Shown here: positions 21,631-34,560 of the stretch, piece by piece
How the letters are laid out: the number at the start of each line of letters is the position of its first letter
Position numbering within the stretch: position 1 is the first letter of the stretch
Assembly (NCBI GenBank): GCA_949987705.1
Contig: OX465281.1
Coordinates: forward strand, 240,271,143-240,335,142
Source of the DNA: Thereva unica
Taxonomy: Eukaryota > Arthropoda > Insecta > Diptera > Therevidae
Direction of reading: 5' to 3'
Length of the DNA: 64,000 nt
The notes under the pieces: model-generated
The model's input: the letters and a program-made list of their open reading frames with translations, nothing else
What the model was told of the DNA's origin: nothing
Databases searched by the model: none
Translations under genes and position numbers: made by a program

Positions 21631-22535
21631 CACATATTGGCATTATTCTTCAGCTTCTTCGACGTACCTATGAACCGTGCGATTTACGAAGAAAACTTCG
21701 TTCATTGAGTGGGTTGCATATAAGTGTGGGTGAAATAGCAATTTTGAGTAAAGAAGCGAGGCGAAAATATACACCAATAAATCGGCCTTGGATTTGCTTT
21801 CTACCACAAGCTAGAGCTATGAGAATTTGATCGTTAACAAGCAAATTTTTATGCTGTCTAACAGCTTGAGTATCAAAGCGATAGAGTTTCGTAAGACTAA
21901 ATTTAAACTAGCTTTTAATTTCCAAGTGAGCTGGGTGTTCTCAATCTGCTTTTATGGTTTCAACGCGTCATAGTCTATTAAAATTCGGATTCCCAACTCT
22001 GCAGCTGCATCGAACGGGCTGTTCGAACACCTAGCAGTTTGGTGAACTATGTCAGGAGGATAGGAAGACTAGGGAAACCCCATGTGGAAGATTAGTCTCG
22101 AGTAGCATGAGTATGAACATTAAGTTTTCTGACACTGTCTGGCTGTATCGAGGAGAAGGGCCCCATTGTTTAGTTCTGTCTTAATTAAAAAAAAGGTTTA
22201 AGAGAAAAACCTATAGTCAGGCGCTGCTAAAATTATTCAAGCCTAGAAGTCTGAAATTCAGGGTTTGTCAAGAGTACAATTTAGGATTTGTCAAGGTGCA
22301 CAGAACAGTTGAACCCTTCTATTAAAAGAGCTCATCTGGGGAAAGAACTCTTAGCTCCTTCTTTTTCATCGTCAATTGAAACGTACAATCTGTGAAGATT
22401 TTGAATTCCAAACCAAAGTTTCTGCAGAGCTTTGATAATGGGCAGAACTTCTTAACTCGTACTAGAGTAACGTGTCTCTGCGTCATTGGTCTTGAAACTT
22501 AAACAGAAGACTAGATGGAGCTGGTTGTCGAGACC
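21631..22535. other. No recognisable feature
   Basis: Low-coding-potential DNA. I see no domain, RNA gene or matched repeat. Confidence 0.45.
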
Positions 22536-22539
22536 GATG

Positions 22540-22712
22540 TTGACGGAAGAAGATGGAGATGGATCAAACATATTTCTTTTTCCTGTGTCGTCATCAGACT
22601 CAATTTTTTGTTTCTTAACCCAAATGCGAGGAGTCGCGAAATGTTTTACTTCTTTTTTGGCTGTTCAAAGGGTCATGTCACTAAAAAGGTTGAGAAACGA
22701 TGCCTTAAACTA
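22540..22712. repeat. hAT-like element end, copy 2
   Basis: Matches 1455-1620: GATCAAACATATTTCTTTTTCC, GTCGTCATCAGACTCAATTTTTTG, GGAGTCGCGAAATGTTTTACTTC and the terminal CACTAAAAAGGTTGAGAAACGATGCC. No partner terminus was found upstream, so the element is truncated or its other end has diverged. Confidence 0.5.
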
Positions 22713-23588
22713 TAAAACTGTTGATGAACTTTGGCAGAAAGACCTCTCAGATCAGACATATCTCAGAGTTGTAAACTTAACAAAAGCAGAATGCGCTGTA
22801 AAATCATTACATAAACTCCAATCGTGGATTTTATCCAGGATAACCTAGATTGGTGTTTAAGATAAAATCACGAATAAGTATTATGCTTGTTGATGTTTAG
22901 CGCCCTTGTTGAATGCGACTTGGCTCGTACAGGGTTATATTGGCTTCTGTAATTAAATCCTTCGACAATTGACGTTTTCGCCACGATGCGCTCTTTTCGG
23001 TGGACCGTCATACTTAAACTTTCTGGGAAAATTGTGGAAGTACTGTATTTTGTTCAAGGTCTTAAAAGATTAATCTCGGATATCTAAAGAACTGAGTTAT
23101 GTTTGTGGATGATCGCTTGGCACGAAATCTTTGAAATATCACTTTTCATTGGTTTTTACTCTACAATTTTTACTCTACATCCTGACCATTTTGAGATCAT
23201 GTGAGTTTGGTAAAAACAAAACAATTTCTTGCATGGCAACGACAGTCTCTCAGGTGATAGGAGAATATAGCAGGAAATATTATATGAATTATAGGGTTTT
23301 CATTTTTTTATGTGAAAGACTAGAGTCTCAGGAAAGGCTCTTTATACTGTTGACAACCTATTTTCTTCGTATGGAGTGCAATGTTGAATAGCAGCTCTTG
23401 TCGGGGAGGAAGGAACTGACACAACCTACCTGCGATATTTTTTTATTCCACCTAATCCCAACTATTACTGTCGCGACTTTTGACATCGGGGCAACCAGAA
23501 ACAACTCACTGAAGTGTTATGTCTCCTGAAACGAGTTGAATCTCATCAACCAACCGATGACATGCGCTTTGGTGAAGCGGGGAAGTCT
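22713..23588. other. No recognisable feature
   Basis: AT-rich, with a small plus ORF at 23131-23391 that has hydrophobic stretches but no family motif. Confidence 0.4.
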
Positions 23589-23760
23589 AAGGAAGGCTAT
23601 TACAGGAGGAATTAGAAATGTAAAGAGGGAAGAAGAAAGAAGGAGAGTTGTAGGTGGAAAGTGAAAAATGCCAAGGACCGTGGGGCTGGCCGGGATTCGA
23701 ACCCGGGACCTCTGGGATGGTAACCAGACGCCTTATTCCCTAGGCTAACGAGGCCCCCTA
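23589..23760 (-). mobile_element. tRNA-derived SINE, copy 2 (best head)
   Basis: The minus-strand head starts at about 23759 with GGGGGCCTCGTTAGCC and has A-box-like TAGCCTAGGGAATAAGG and B box GGTTCGAATCC (complement of 23693-23703). It has a T-arm-like CCGGGTTCGAATCCCGG and an anticodon-arm-like CTGG-TTACCAT-CCCAG. The acceptor ends do not pair properly. A purine-rich body follows to about 23590. Pol III transcription from the internal promoter is family knowledge. Confidence 0.8.
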
Positions 23761-26540
23761 GTATTGGAAAGATGGATGCAAAGAAAGTCTTCGTGGGCAT
23801 AAGATTGATGATTTTTCGAAATATAATCATAAATGTGCGTTCATTGGGTTTCTTTAAGATAAGAAAATTTTGGGATTGTTTCTGACGGTTGACCATTAAA
23901 ACTAGCTTAAGCAGACATTCTGGGACCATTTGTATTTTAAAAACAAAGACCATTGTCACAAATGTCCTCGAATGTCATCTTACGAAGATTTTTAAATTTC
24001 TACCATTTCCCTTATTAAAGAACCTGACGTCAACCATAAAGAAAAATTAATTTACTTCAACATATTTCAACAAGACGTCCCTCGAAAATCCTGTTTTTTA
24101 TGCTTGTTTGATTTTTGTTTTTTTTTTTCACTTGATAAAAATTCATTCTTTTGTTGATAGCTTTTGTGACAATTGACATGCTCCAACCGAAAGCTGCTTA
24201 TTAGCTTATCAAGGAGTTAGTGAGCCCCATTTTCGCTTCCTTGATAATACCAACCAACCTCCATGGAAGTATAAGTACCAGGCTGCTGCATTCCCTTTCA
24301 TTTATTTGTATTATGCACGCTCCACTCCATTTCATCTCATACAATTAACCAGAGCTCCACAGGTACAAATGATTTTATTTCATATTTTTTCTCTACCTCT
24401 CTCTCTCCCTATGTCAGGTATGAGGTTACACAAAGAACTCACATTTATCATAAAAAAAAATTATTTCTCAAGGGGTGCGCGTTGTTCCCGTTAAAGATTT
24501 TACAATTCCGCACTGTCGGCACAGGAATCGCAATCCTTGTTGAATGTAGAGAGAATCCTGACATTGCCGTCGGGTTGGTAAATATAGGGCTACGTAATAT
24601 CCGGTTTACTCCCAGCTGAAGAGATCCGTGGTGCACTCTTGTACAGGGGGCGACATAGGGCCACTTCTGTTCAAGGGTAGGTCGGGGATTATTCTGGCAA
24701 GTATCATCCCCACCCTGTACAATTCCAATTTTCTACGGTAAGATCAATGGAACGGAGCGAAACAGATGAGATAGTGTCTATGACGGATGTAGTAGGATGT
24801 TCCCCAGACAGGATGTTACGTCGATGTATATGTATATACCTACTGCTTACATATACATCCTATGGAAGTCTTTTTTCCTATTAAGCGTAAAATTGAAGTC
24901 TTATTTACCTTTAGTTCAGGACTTGGTTTTATTCTGCAGTGGTTTTTCGTAATCTTTCTCCTTCTCCTTTCACAAAATATTCATAGTTTTATGAATATCA
25001 ACGGCACTAAAAGGACGACAGGAGAAGAACACGGAAAACTACGGCGGAATGAGAAAATGGCGGAGCACAAAAAAAAAATACGGAGAACGGCAATAATAGC
25101 GCGGGCCCACCAACAATAGCTGTGTGCCCGTTGAGGAATATGGTATTTATGTACATTGGTTTGGGGTATAAGGAGCTGCTCCGTTTCTCTCCTCTGTCCT
25201 CCTCCGGGCCGGTATCCTGGCTCGTTATACAGGACCCCCGGACCTACCTCTGCTGTAATATATTTCACGCTCGATATTGCATTTTGTGCACATTAGGAAT
25301 TCAAATCTATGGGCGTACACTTCACCTTTCCTGCCACCCTGTGGCACATGTCTACTGCTGAGCTCTTTATAAATATTTAACGCGAAAAGCTCAAAAAAGG
25401 AAGAAATTTTTTTTTCTACCAGCGATGATGTCCTGTTTTCGTATCTACTCCTGTCCATATATATAAAAGTACTTCCGCAACTGGGAGATTCTGTATATAT
25501 ATGCTGTATATATCCTTGAAACGTATAACGGCGCGGGATTTTCACTGTCGAGAGCTGTATATATGCATGTATGTGTAGACAATTTAATGTAAATTTATAT
25601 ACATATACATATCTGTGAATGCGAAATATATACGTTATATGCCCGTCAGCGTAAAATAAAATAATGTGAAAACCAATGAAAAATTCATCACATATTCTGT
25701 GGTAAAAGGAGAGCCACATATGAATACAGGAGAGGGGATGTGATATCTGTACACCATCCCTTCTACCCCCGTCAACCGTTCGCCCACCCCATACACCAAA
25801 AGGAAAAAAATATTCGGGCCATGTGATCCGCTGGATCAAAAGCTATAGACGATGCTGATACATTATTTATCCTGTGAAATTATTCGATGATTCCCTTTTA
25901 TGTCATTTCAATAAATCCCCACCTCGCATTGTTGTGTTATTAAAATTGGATTTTATCCTGCTACCGCAGCGCAAATCCTGATCCCTTTGAAGTTGAAAGC
26001 GAGAAAAATACTGATTTTTATATGTTTTGTAGTCACTTTTCACTTTACTTAACAATTTTGAGAATGGATGGATAACATTTCAGTGCAGTCTGTTTTTGCT
26101 CAATATTCAATATGGCAACACTGGTCAAATATATCATGAAATTTTGGATTTTTCATGATGGCAATTTTTGGATAACATAGAAACATGATTTTCTGAACTC
26201 TTACTTTTGGGTAGTTAAATCATATTTACTACTCATTTTTACTACTTTCAAAAGGCTAAGGACTATCATCCCAAAGGATCGCGATTCTATAACGGACGTG
26301 GAGTCGTTGTGATAAGAACATCACCTTCGGCTGTGATCATCTGGGTGGTTACTTGGCCTCAATGTTACCGTAAGATGAATTTTGAGAATAGTAAAATCTA
26401 CTACTTTTTTGAAAAAAGAAGTAGCAAATTGCTACCAAAACTTTTGCCATTTCTGAGTTTTTCGCAATGTTACATGTCGTTCTTCAGTCGTTTGGAAGGT
26501 TCAACAGCGATTTCAACATAGGCATCCTTCTGGCAACGTG
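23761..26540. other. Long AT-rich stretch without recognisable genes
   Basis: Contains TATATACATATACAT-type microsatellite patches near 24828-24855 and 25440-25630, and a minus ORF of 204 codons at 25225-25839 whose composition follows those patches and shows no domain. I see no transposon termini. Confidence 0.45.
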
Positions 26541-26549
26541 GCTGTTATT

Positions 26550-27160
26550 CTAGAAGAAGCAACGGTTGTCTCCCCAAATCCACTTGGCACACCGAGAAAA
26601 AAGGCCACATTTTTCATAATCCATTGCCTTCATTAACGTATCGTACACTTCCTTCTGTTCGGTGTTCAACAGTCGTTCATTCGCTCGAACCGATTGGTTC
26701 AATACATCTCGATCCCGGTTCACGTTCACGGTCCAATTTTCAATTGAAAGCGTCGCTCGTTCGATGGAAAGCATGTCAACATAGTGATAGCAAATTATGT
26801 GCGATCTGACATGGAGATGCAGAAACAATTTCTTCAGCGATTCAGAGTATCGTATTCAATAATCAAATTGAGCTGTTGCAGCACGAAATGTTGGGAACAT
26901 CTCACCATTGACAGTTTGAAGTGATTCAAATGATGTCGGCCCACGAACATTCACCAGCAACAACCGCAAGTAGAAGCATTCGTCGTCATTCTTCGGATGA
27001 ACTCGGCAAAGGCGACCAAGAGTAGTACTCACATCCGCATGATCAGGAACCGCATCGCCTTGCTTCTGACGTTTTTCGTTCTTCGTGAAGCGTTCCAAGT
27101 GTAATAAAGGTGTCAAAGGTGTCGTTGGAGATGTTTCAGCACGTTGTGCAACCATTCGAT
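26550..27160 (-). pseudogene. Helitron replicase-helicase fragment
   Basis: The minus strand encodes VHPKNDDECFYLRLLLVNVR, then GPTSFESLQTVNGEMFPTFR (about 27025-26900), and after a frame break LLNTEQKEVYDTLMKAMD (about 26660-26610). These are the conserved blocks just before the Walker A motif of Helitron Pif1-type helicases. Reading stops before any GxxGxGKT P-loop, and no Rep HUH motif is seen, so this is a short internal fragment. The remaining sequence on either side is not recognisably Helitron. Confidence 0.75.
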
Positions 27161-27628
27161 GGGTGGAAATAAACTCGTTGACCATTTTCAAGATATACCG
27201 CCAAATGTACAACAGTAGGATTACGCTCATGAATGGGAATCACCAATCACCACCAATACGCCAATCGCCTCATTGCAACTCACATATCGTGATATCATCA
27301 AAGAAGCCGCGTTTTCTTTCATGAAATATATCCGATGTTTTAATAGTTATTCTGTTATTCAATGCGTAGACAAATCCGAAAAATCAAAAATCATAAAAAT
27401 CGATCCAGCCGTTCTTAAGCTATAAATGGTGTAACTAATCCGACTTTGTTAAATTAAAAGTATTCATTTTATTGCCGTAATTAGAATTATCGAAAAAAGG
27501 TAGTAGAATGATAACTTTATGTAGTAGTGTAGTAGATTACCATTTTTTCCTAAAAAGGTAGTAAAATCACTACATATGTAGTTAAACGGTAACGCTGCTT
27601 GGCCTATACCCGGCGCTTTTGTATTTTT

Positions 27629-27692
27629 TGGCAACTGTTTCCGCCCTATGTCCGATGAGGGATTAAAGGAGTTTAAAGAAGAAGAAGAAGAT
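27629..27692 (+). mobile_element. 3' tip of a LINE (RIRW-tail family), copy 3
   Basis: GGCAACTGTTTCCGCCCTATGTCC-ATGAGGGATTAAAGGAG-TTTAAAGAAGAAGAAGAAG matches the last 60 bp of copies 1 and 2. It is a 5'-truncated insertion of about 64 bp. The (GAA)n tail is shared by all three. Confidence 0.75.
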
Positions 27693-27959
27693 CGAGAAAC
27701 TGATTTGTGGGCTGTGTGATAATCGGTGGTTCGGATGCTCGACCTTGTGGCGGATCGTGGTTGTACAGCTGGTGGAAGTATTCTCTCTCTTCTCAAGAGG
27801 GGTGACGGAAAGTTCCATCCGATTTTTTTATGTTGTCGTTTGTTGATGTTGTTTTGTCGCCAAATGGCTGGATTGTCTGGTACAACGTCCGGTACTCGTG
27901 CCTCGACACCGCTTCTTCAATGTCGACCGCGACGTTATTACAGTACGCTTCCCATTCCG

Positions 27960-28260
27960 ATTTCATTTTCTGTCGAACTTATTTGTTCAATCGTCGGAAT
28001 TGCTCGAAATCGACGTGTTTCATTCGTTTCCGCTGAACGACGAAGTCCAGCCAGCTTTCCGAAATCCATGGGTGCGTCCGTTTACGAATAGATGGACAGA
28101 GCTCCATTGCACACCCCATAATAGACTCCGAGAATTGGCTTTCTTCTACATCGATATCTTCCGCAAATTTTTTGGATAATGCCATTTGAAATTGAAGATA
28201 TGCTCCCCTGCATTGACTTGCAATGTCAAAAAGTATTTGGAACTGGTATGGCAACGGAAG
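27960..28260 (-). pseudogene. LINE endonuclease-RT linker fragment
   Basis: The minus ORF at 27979-28254 reads FAEDIDVEESQFSESIMGCA, then PSIRKRTHPWISESWLDFVV, QRKRMKHVDFEQFRRLNK. A PWIS-E--L run followed by a basic, coiled stretch is typical of the linker between the APE endonuclease and RT of RTE/CR1-type LINEs. Neither catalytic domain is present around it. Confidence 0.5.
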
Positions 28261-29265
28261 CTCTGTAAGCTTTTTAAGGAGTGTTCAAATATGACTATAC
28301 TACATTTCCCGCTGGGTTCTGACTGCCCTTTATGGTGGAAACTATTCAACAACACACTCTACAACTGAGTTATAAGCTATACGTGAGATCAGCGTACAGG
28401 GCATCAGCAAACACGTCTTCCATACCGTCTAGTGAAAATGCCAATCAAAAATACGCCTTCAGAATTTACCATCAGGTGTAGCAGTGGATCGAAACAACTT
28501 GGATCCAGAGTAGTGGGGGTGCAAGTTGACAAAAAGTGGATTGGTTTCCATTATCACACTGAGACCACGGGCTTCGGAAAGGCTTCTTTAGCTTACATCT
28601 TGCAAATGCAAGACAGATTGCCGAGGTCGATGTGGGTGTAGGCAAGCAGGACTGTTCTGCACGAAACTGTGCCAGTAATTTGAAGAACCATGCTTCAACA
28701 TTGACAATAATTTCGATATAGAACAGGAAGACGATCTGGGCGAGCTCCTGTCTGAAGGGGCGACAGAAAGTATTAATTTATGTAATATTTTGTTACATTT
28801 TTACAAACACATTTTTCTTTATGTTAGGTAGCTAGATGGCTAGACTGTTTCGGGTTCCGGCTCTGGTGAGCACCTTTGAGGAATCCCATTTTTAAGGGTC
28901 ATGCTGACGACACGAGGCTGAAGTAATTCCTTTACGGTTCGTACCAGTCTGGACTTGAACGTCGTGCAAAAAAGAGTGGGTGAGTTTAGTCTGTGGGAAA
29001 TAGAATTGTGCCGGACTTACACGAGGCAGTACATTTGTCACTTACACGATGGTAAATTGTACTGAGGCCTCATTTCTTTTAAATGTCCTGGTTCAAAAAT
29101 AATTTCTTATATGAACGTGTATCGAGATAAAATAAAGGGAAGTGTAATTGTAATTACCTAGTGAATATATCTTTTTAAGCTTTTTCGCGTCATTTGAAGT
29201 ATGACATTGTACTGGCTCAAAAGAAACTAGTTGGGATGTGGGTTTGACCCCTTCGGTCCACTCGA
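28261..29265. other. No recognisable feature
   Basis: Small ORFs (for example + 28432-28641) without family motifs, otherwise non-coding. Confidence 0.4.
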
Positions 29266-30460
29266 TTAACTTCCCAGTATGATAAACGAAGATGGAATAA
29301 ACTGACTTCTTACCAAATAGTTATACGTTTAGCACTAATGGAAAATTGGCTAGTATCAGAACTGATGACAAAGCAATCCCGAGAGAAGCTAGTTCAAATA
29401 ACTATAATAGTAGTAAATCCAAAGATTTTTCTAGAAAATTTGTTTTTCCTGAACGTTAGCAAACAAACATGTCCTCCGTATTTCGTTCGCTGCACTAAAG
29501 CGGGTGTTCAAATTGGTATTGAGCGTGCTGAAGCGCATAAACTGAGAAACGAATGACTTCATTTGGAAATTCCAAAGCTTTCCGGAGATATTAGCAAAAC
29601 TGTAACTGTTAAGTACTTGTCAGACTTGACCAAAAAGAACAAATTTCGCGGTAACTACTGGAAATCCCGGGATAATCCGCAATTTCCGAAAAGTGTATCA
29701 CAATTCCCCGTCAAAGGGTAACGAAATTTTTGCACGATTTTGAAATGTTGTCGGATTTTGACAAGTGATGTTCAGAACCCAAAAAAGATCACTTCGTTTA
29801 GAACGGGTCTCATTCCATCGAGTTTATTAGATATTAGCAAAACTTGTCAATTTAAGGTCTTTCTGACAATTAACCGAAGTTTTTCTATTTAAACAAAAAA
29901 GGCCCGACCGAATATTATGAAATTTTTTTCAGAGCATTTCCTCGTTAATATTCTTTTTTCGGCACCTCAATGAAGTCGATATAGTTTTTATTTCGCGCGC
30001 TATAGATTAGGTACAAAAATCATAAACGTCGTTTAAACAAAAAAAAACGGTTCGACCGAATTTTATGAAAATCTTTTCAAATCATATTTTGGTTAATGCT
30101 CTTCGAACGGCACGTCAACTAAGTCGATATCTTTTATAGTTCGCGCGATATCGTGCAGGTACAAAAATCACTTACGCCGCTTAAACAAAAAAACGGCTCG
30201 ACCGAATTTTATGAAAATCTTTTCAGATCATATTTCTGTTAATACGCTTTGAACGACACCTCAACGAAGTCGATATCTTTTTCGGTTCGCGCGATATCGT
30301 GCAGGAAAAAATGACCACATCCGTACGCACACACACACACACATACTTCCTCCCAATTTTTTGCTTAAAATGCTCCTGGGACATTGAAAGATGAAAATAC
30401 GTCGAAATTTTCGATTTCGATTTTCTGACCGATTACAACTTCCTATACTGGGAAGTTAAA
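29266..30460. mobile_element. Full 1.2-kb TTAACTTCCCAG-ended TIR element
   Basis: Perfect 15-bp terminal inverted repeats TTAACTTCCCAGTAT (29266-29280) and ATACTGGGAAGTTAA (30446-30460). The interior holds about three tandem units of about 147 bp (CGACCGAA landmarks at 29905, 30053 and 30199), each with TTTAAACAAAAAA-CGG, TCAACGAAGTCGATATC and GCGCGATATCGTGCAGG blocks, then a (CA)n run at about 30326. The right end is itself palindromic (AACTTCC-TATACT-GGGAAGTT). The outer TTAA could be a piggyBac-type target duplication or part of the TIR. No transposase. Partial copies at 474-875 and 13195-13480. Confidence 0.8.
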
Positions 30461-33400
30461 AAGAGGCACCTCTTACAAACTCATATTAAAATCGTGTCCT
30501 AACCAAGCCTAGTAGAAAGCTAACAGTACTGTCTGAGAGCGCACCTCCAGCGTTGTCTCTTGTCGTATGCATGGAAGCCTTAAATAGGCGGTCGGACAGA
30601 TTTCCTAACGAGACATTATGGGCGCACAAGCTTAAAAACTTAAAGAGGGCATTGAAAACCGGAAAAAATAGTAGCTTCAAAGATCGATACGACCTCCACG
30701 CCTTGATTATTTACAACTTACTAGTCACCTACAACATAAGAGCAGATTGGCTGAAAGACGAGGAGAGACCTTGAAGGTAGAAAAGGCAAAAGGAAAAGTA
30801 TGTTAAGTCGCCTGAGATGAGGGCATGGTTGCAGAGTTCATTTGGGCGCAGACGGTGTTTTTCGTAATTTTCAATATAAGAGACTTGTCTTGTAGAAAAT
30901 CTAATGAACTTTCACTTGGTAGAAGGGTTTTTGTCGAAGGAGGTGTATATTTTTCGAGTTGTAGCGGAGCCAAAACTGCTCACCAAAAAACCAAATTTGA
31001 CTAGTACATTTTATAGAAAAATATTTGTCTTCTTTATAAGCGGAATACTGAATAAGGTGGAAAATGTTCTGTCTTTTTGCGTTTTTCGTTGTGAAACTGA
31101 CCTCCTACAAAGCGGCAAACTTGAAATTCGGATTCAGCACCCAAAAAAAAACATATAGACACATTTAACAACATTTGACTGGACTATTAGACCTATGCTT
31201 CTGTTTTGTAATATATAGACGATGTCGCAACAATCCGGGGTCTAGCGATAAAAGAGCTTCAAAGTGAACTTTCGCGTTAACTTTGGGCTGTATACTGGGG
31301 TTTAAGACTGATGCAGCAAAACTACATAAAACATAGAGTTGACAACAAGCTGCAGACGACCGTTTGAAGAATAAAGTTCTAAGCTATTGAACCCTGAAAG
31401 ACGATATTTAAATAACATGACAATTCTAAATAAAGAAGATCGCACTGAAAATAATTCTAAAAAATCATAGAAATAAATCTGAATGCCATCTTTAATTTAT
31501 TTTAGTTGAATATCTTAAAAAAAAAATGCAGCAAAAAATATTCTCAGAAATGAAGAGGTTTCTTATAAACATAACTCAAGCCAAAAAGTCCTACCAAAAA
31601 AAAGGGATAATAAATCTTCTTATCCCTTTTTTTGTCCCCATTCTATCGAAAATCACTCAGCGGTGAAATTTGAAAATATTTCCTACTTTCAAACTACCTT
31701 TCCATTAATATCTTCAACTTATAAAGAAAAAAATATAAAATACTTTTTTTATCGTATTCGTCCAGCAACAACAGCAGCAACATAAAAAAACATAAACCCT
31801 ATAAATACAAGAGAAAAAAGGGCACGACGCTGGGGGTTTGTGGAGGGTGGCTCTCAACAATCTAATTCTAAAAAAAAAACATCAAAGAATAGTGCTGATT
31901 CCATGCATTTTTTTCCCTTTCCCCATTTTATAAAAAATTCACAATCTCTCAATTTCACAAACATAAAAGGGAATAAAAATTCGATTTTCAATTGAAATCT
32001 CTCGAGCAACTGACTGAATCTGTGCCGCCACCCTTCTCTCCCGCCGAGAGGCCCTCGTAGCCCCGCCGTAAAGACACAGTACGGTTGATTTGCCCCACCA
32101 AATGGGGGTGGCGGAGGGGGATGTTTCAATGAACTTGACTTTCATTCAAACATTCGTGAAAAAATCTCCATCCTCCGCGTCCTCTTAACCTCAAAATAAC
32201 ATTGGAACACCGGCAACAGTAGCAATAATAGCGCAAAGGGAAAAATCACAACAACAACAGCAACAACTCAAAAAAGGAAGAAGGAGCAGAAATGAGATTT
32301 CCCCATCATCAGCAATGCCAGCAGCCGCACACAGTTATCCTTGGAAATAGAAGAAAGAAGGAAATTTTCTTATAAATAAGTCACTTAAGCATGCCAGAAG
32401 TGTTCCAGGGCTAAGGGAGGGGGGGGGGGGGCTGACACCGATGGCCACCCATACGCCCGTGTGGGTGGGTGGTGAAAAGCGAGCAAATCCAATCGAACAT
32501 AACACAATAATCTGGAAAATTCGATGAAAATTTAATAATAAAAAATACGTAAGCAAATCCTTACAGCATACATGTAGGCGACTGATAATAATCAATCTGG
32601 TACACGAATTATGTGATAACAGTGGGCCCATCAGTCGAGGACGAGGGGCTGTTAACACCCGCCCATATCAGCCCCGGATGACGAGGGTGAGGCTTGAAAA
32701 TTGCCTTGTAAAATGTGTCATAAATTTGCGAAAGCCCAAAAATTGACTACGTAACGGCGAAGCCGGAATACCCCCATTTCAGGAGCAATGTCTAGATCTC
32801 TTCTGAATTGTGTAATGCAGATATTACCCCCTTCCCCCGGCATCGAAGCCCTATACCATCAAGCTACTACTACTTACTAACCAGTCTCATCCCCTTACGG
32901 ACTACACAAGAATTTTGTTAGTTATTGGAAGACGAGGTCGAAGAAAGCATCGACCGACATACATACATACACCAGAGTTCGTCGTATATGACACTCTAGG
33001 ATAATGGGGCACATCATCTTTTGTATGCCCTTACCATTTCACTACACGAACTTTCCACAAAAAGAAGGACGAGAGCATGTAGTGCGATGACGGGCAGGCG
33101 GCGGGGTGTGCAGCGGGCATACGGGGACATTTATAGGGCGACAGCCAACAAACAAGAAAAGTACGTAAAACCCTCGTTAAGTCATTCTCCATGAGAGCCC
33201 GTTCTGAATACTAAGAGCTTTCAGCACTTAATCGAAGCCAAGAATATTACATACAATGCTGAAGCCAGAATGGTCCGGTAGCTACGGCATTAGCACACAA
33301 ATGAATATGTCACAAGACCACCCTCCATTCAGGACGAGACAGGATGACTCTACCCTTATTAGGGGGTGCACACACAGGTAGCCCAATAACAAAGTAAGAT

Positions 33401-34279
33401 CCACTTGCTTTCTACCTTAAACTGATGAATTCTTCCTTAACCCTGCAGAATGTCGACTGTAACATGAGTCGAAACCCCCAACCCTGTCTATACCATACCA
33501 TACCCCATACCCCATACACGACTGTGACACATATTAAGGCAGCTCTGAAACGTTCTTCCAATTTCGGGGCCCATATGTGACCACTCACAAGGATGCTGGA
33601 GCAGCATCATACTAGGGGGGGCCACATTGGCAACTGGCTACGGTATTATACCATTTGCATACCGTTTCTGAGTCGAAATCAATTGGCCGGTATACAGACA
33701 GGGAGACGAGCCAGCATCGAATTAAAATCGACCGATTGGGACACACAGAATCATTGTCGTTGTCGTTCTCTTTTCTTCTGTTGTGTAAGCGGCTTGCAAA
33801 CAGCACTAAGAGGTTCAGTAAACTCCAGCTGAACTAGAAAGTAGTGCCCCTTTGATTGGGTTCGGTTCAATCGATGGGACTTAATACAATAGGACAAAAA
33901 TAATGGAGTAGGGAAATTGGACCTGGCGAAAGATTTCTGGAATTACGAAATAGCAATTTCGAAATGTACGTTGATGAAATCGTTGCCAAATGGAAATTAA
34001 AATTTGGGTAGGGATTGGAATTTTTTCGGTGTATCACACACAATTTTAAGGTGATATTGGATATTGATTGGAATTGTTTCGTTTGAAGAAATTTCAGGTA
34101 TGCATCCAAATAGAGCTCTTGCTATTAAAAACCACCCTTTGATGAGTACAATATTGAACACCAAGCATTAGTCGAACAGAGAACAAAGAGAATATGAAAA
34201 GACTGGTAGCGACCACACTCCCGTGCAACATTATCTCGGCCGAACCCTGACTTCTTCGCTTCTTATATATATATCTTGG
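30461..34279. other. Long stretch of non-coding and low-complexity DNA
   Basis: Includes an unassigned plus frame at 30553-30774, poly-A tracts, CAACAACAGCAGCAAC-type microsatellites (31765, 32250), a run of about 14 G near 32416-32431 and CCATACCCCATACC repeats near 33490-33515. Many ORFs overlap on both strands without domains. I see no mobile-element termini. Confidence 0.4.
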
Positions 34280-34560
34280 CTTCACCGTCCGAACTGCGCA
34301 AGTTCGAGTAAATTGGTGAACCGAACTTTAAAATAACTTCAGTTCGCATACAATTTCCACATATTCAACTGAGAATAAAACAGAAATCAGTTTGCCCAAC
34401 TGAATTTGAACTGAAGTTAAACGTAAAAGCTCGCTCAAAAGAGATTAATCAACTGGAGTAATGGAATGCAATTCCAGTGAGTTCTTGCATTTCTGACTTC
34501 TGGCGAAAAAGCAACAACAATTTCAAGCATGAACTGAACATGAACTGGACTTTGACCTAG
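34280..34560 (-). repeat. Dispersed CTTCACCGGCTAAAGTC repeat, copy 2
   Basis: Reverse-complement match to 4197-4480, including TCAACTGAGAATAAAACAG, CTCGCTCAAAAGAGATTAATC, GACTTCTGGCGAAAAAGCAAC and GAACTGAACATGAACTGGAC. The left end at about 34276 also carries GGCTTCACCG, so the element may have short inverted ends. Confidence 0.65.

Noticed and set aside
23682..23759. Possible functional tRNA gene (anticodon loop TTACCAT)
   Set aside because: A and B boxes are present but the acceptor arms do not pair, and three diverged relatives with non-tRNA bodies exist in the window. It is better called a SINE head.
25225..25839. 204-codon minus ORF
   Set aside because: Composition follows TATACATA-type microsatellites; no domain or conserved residues recognised.
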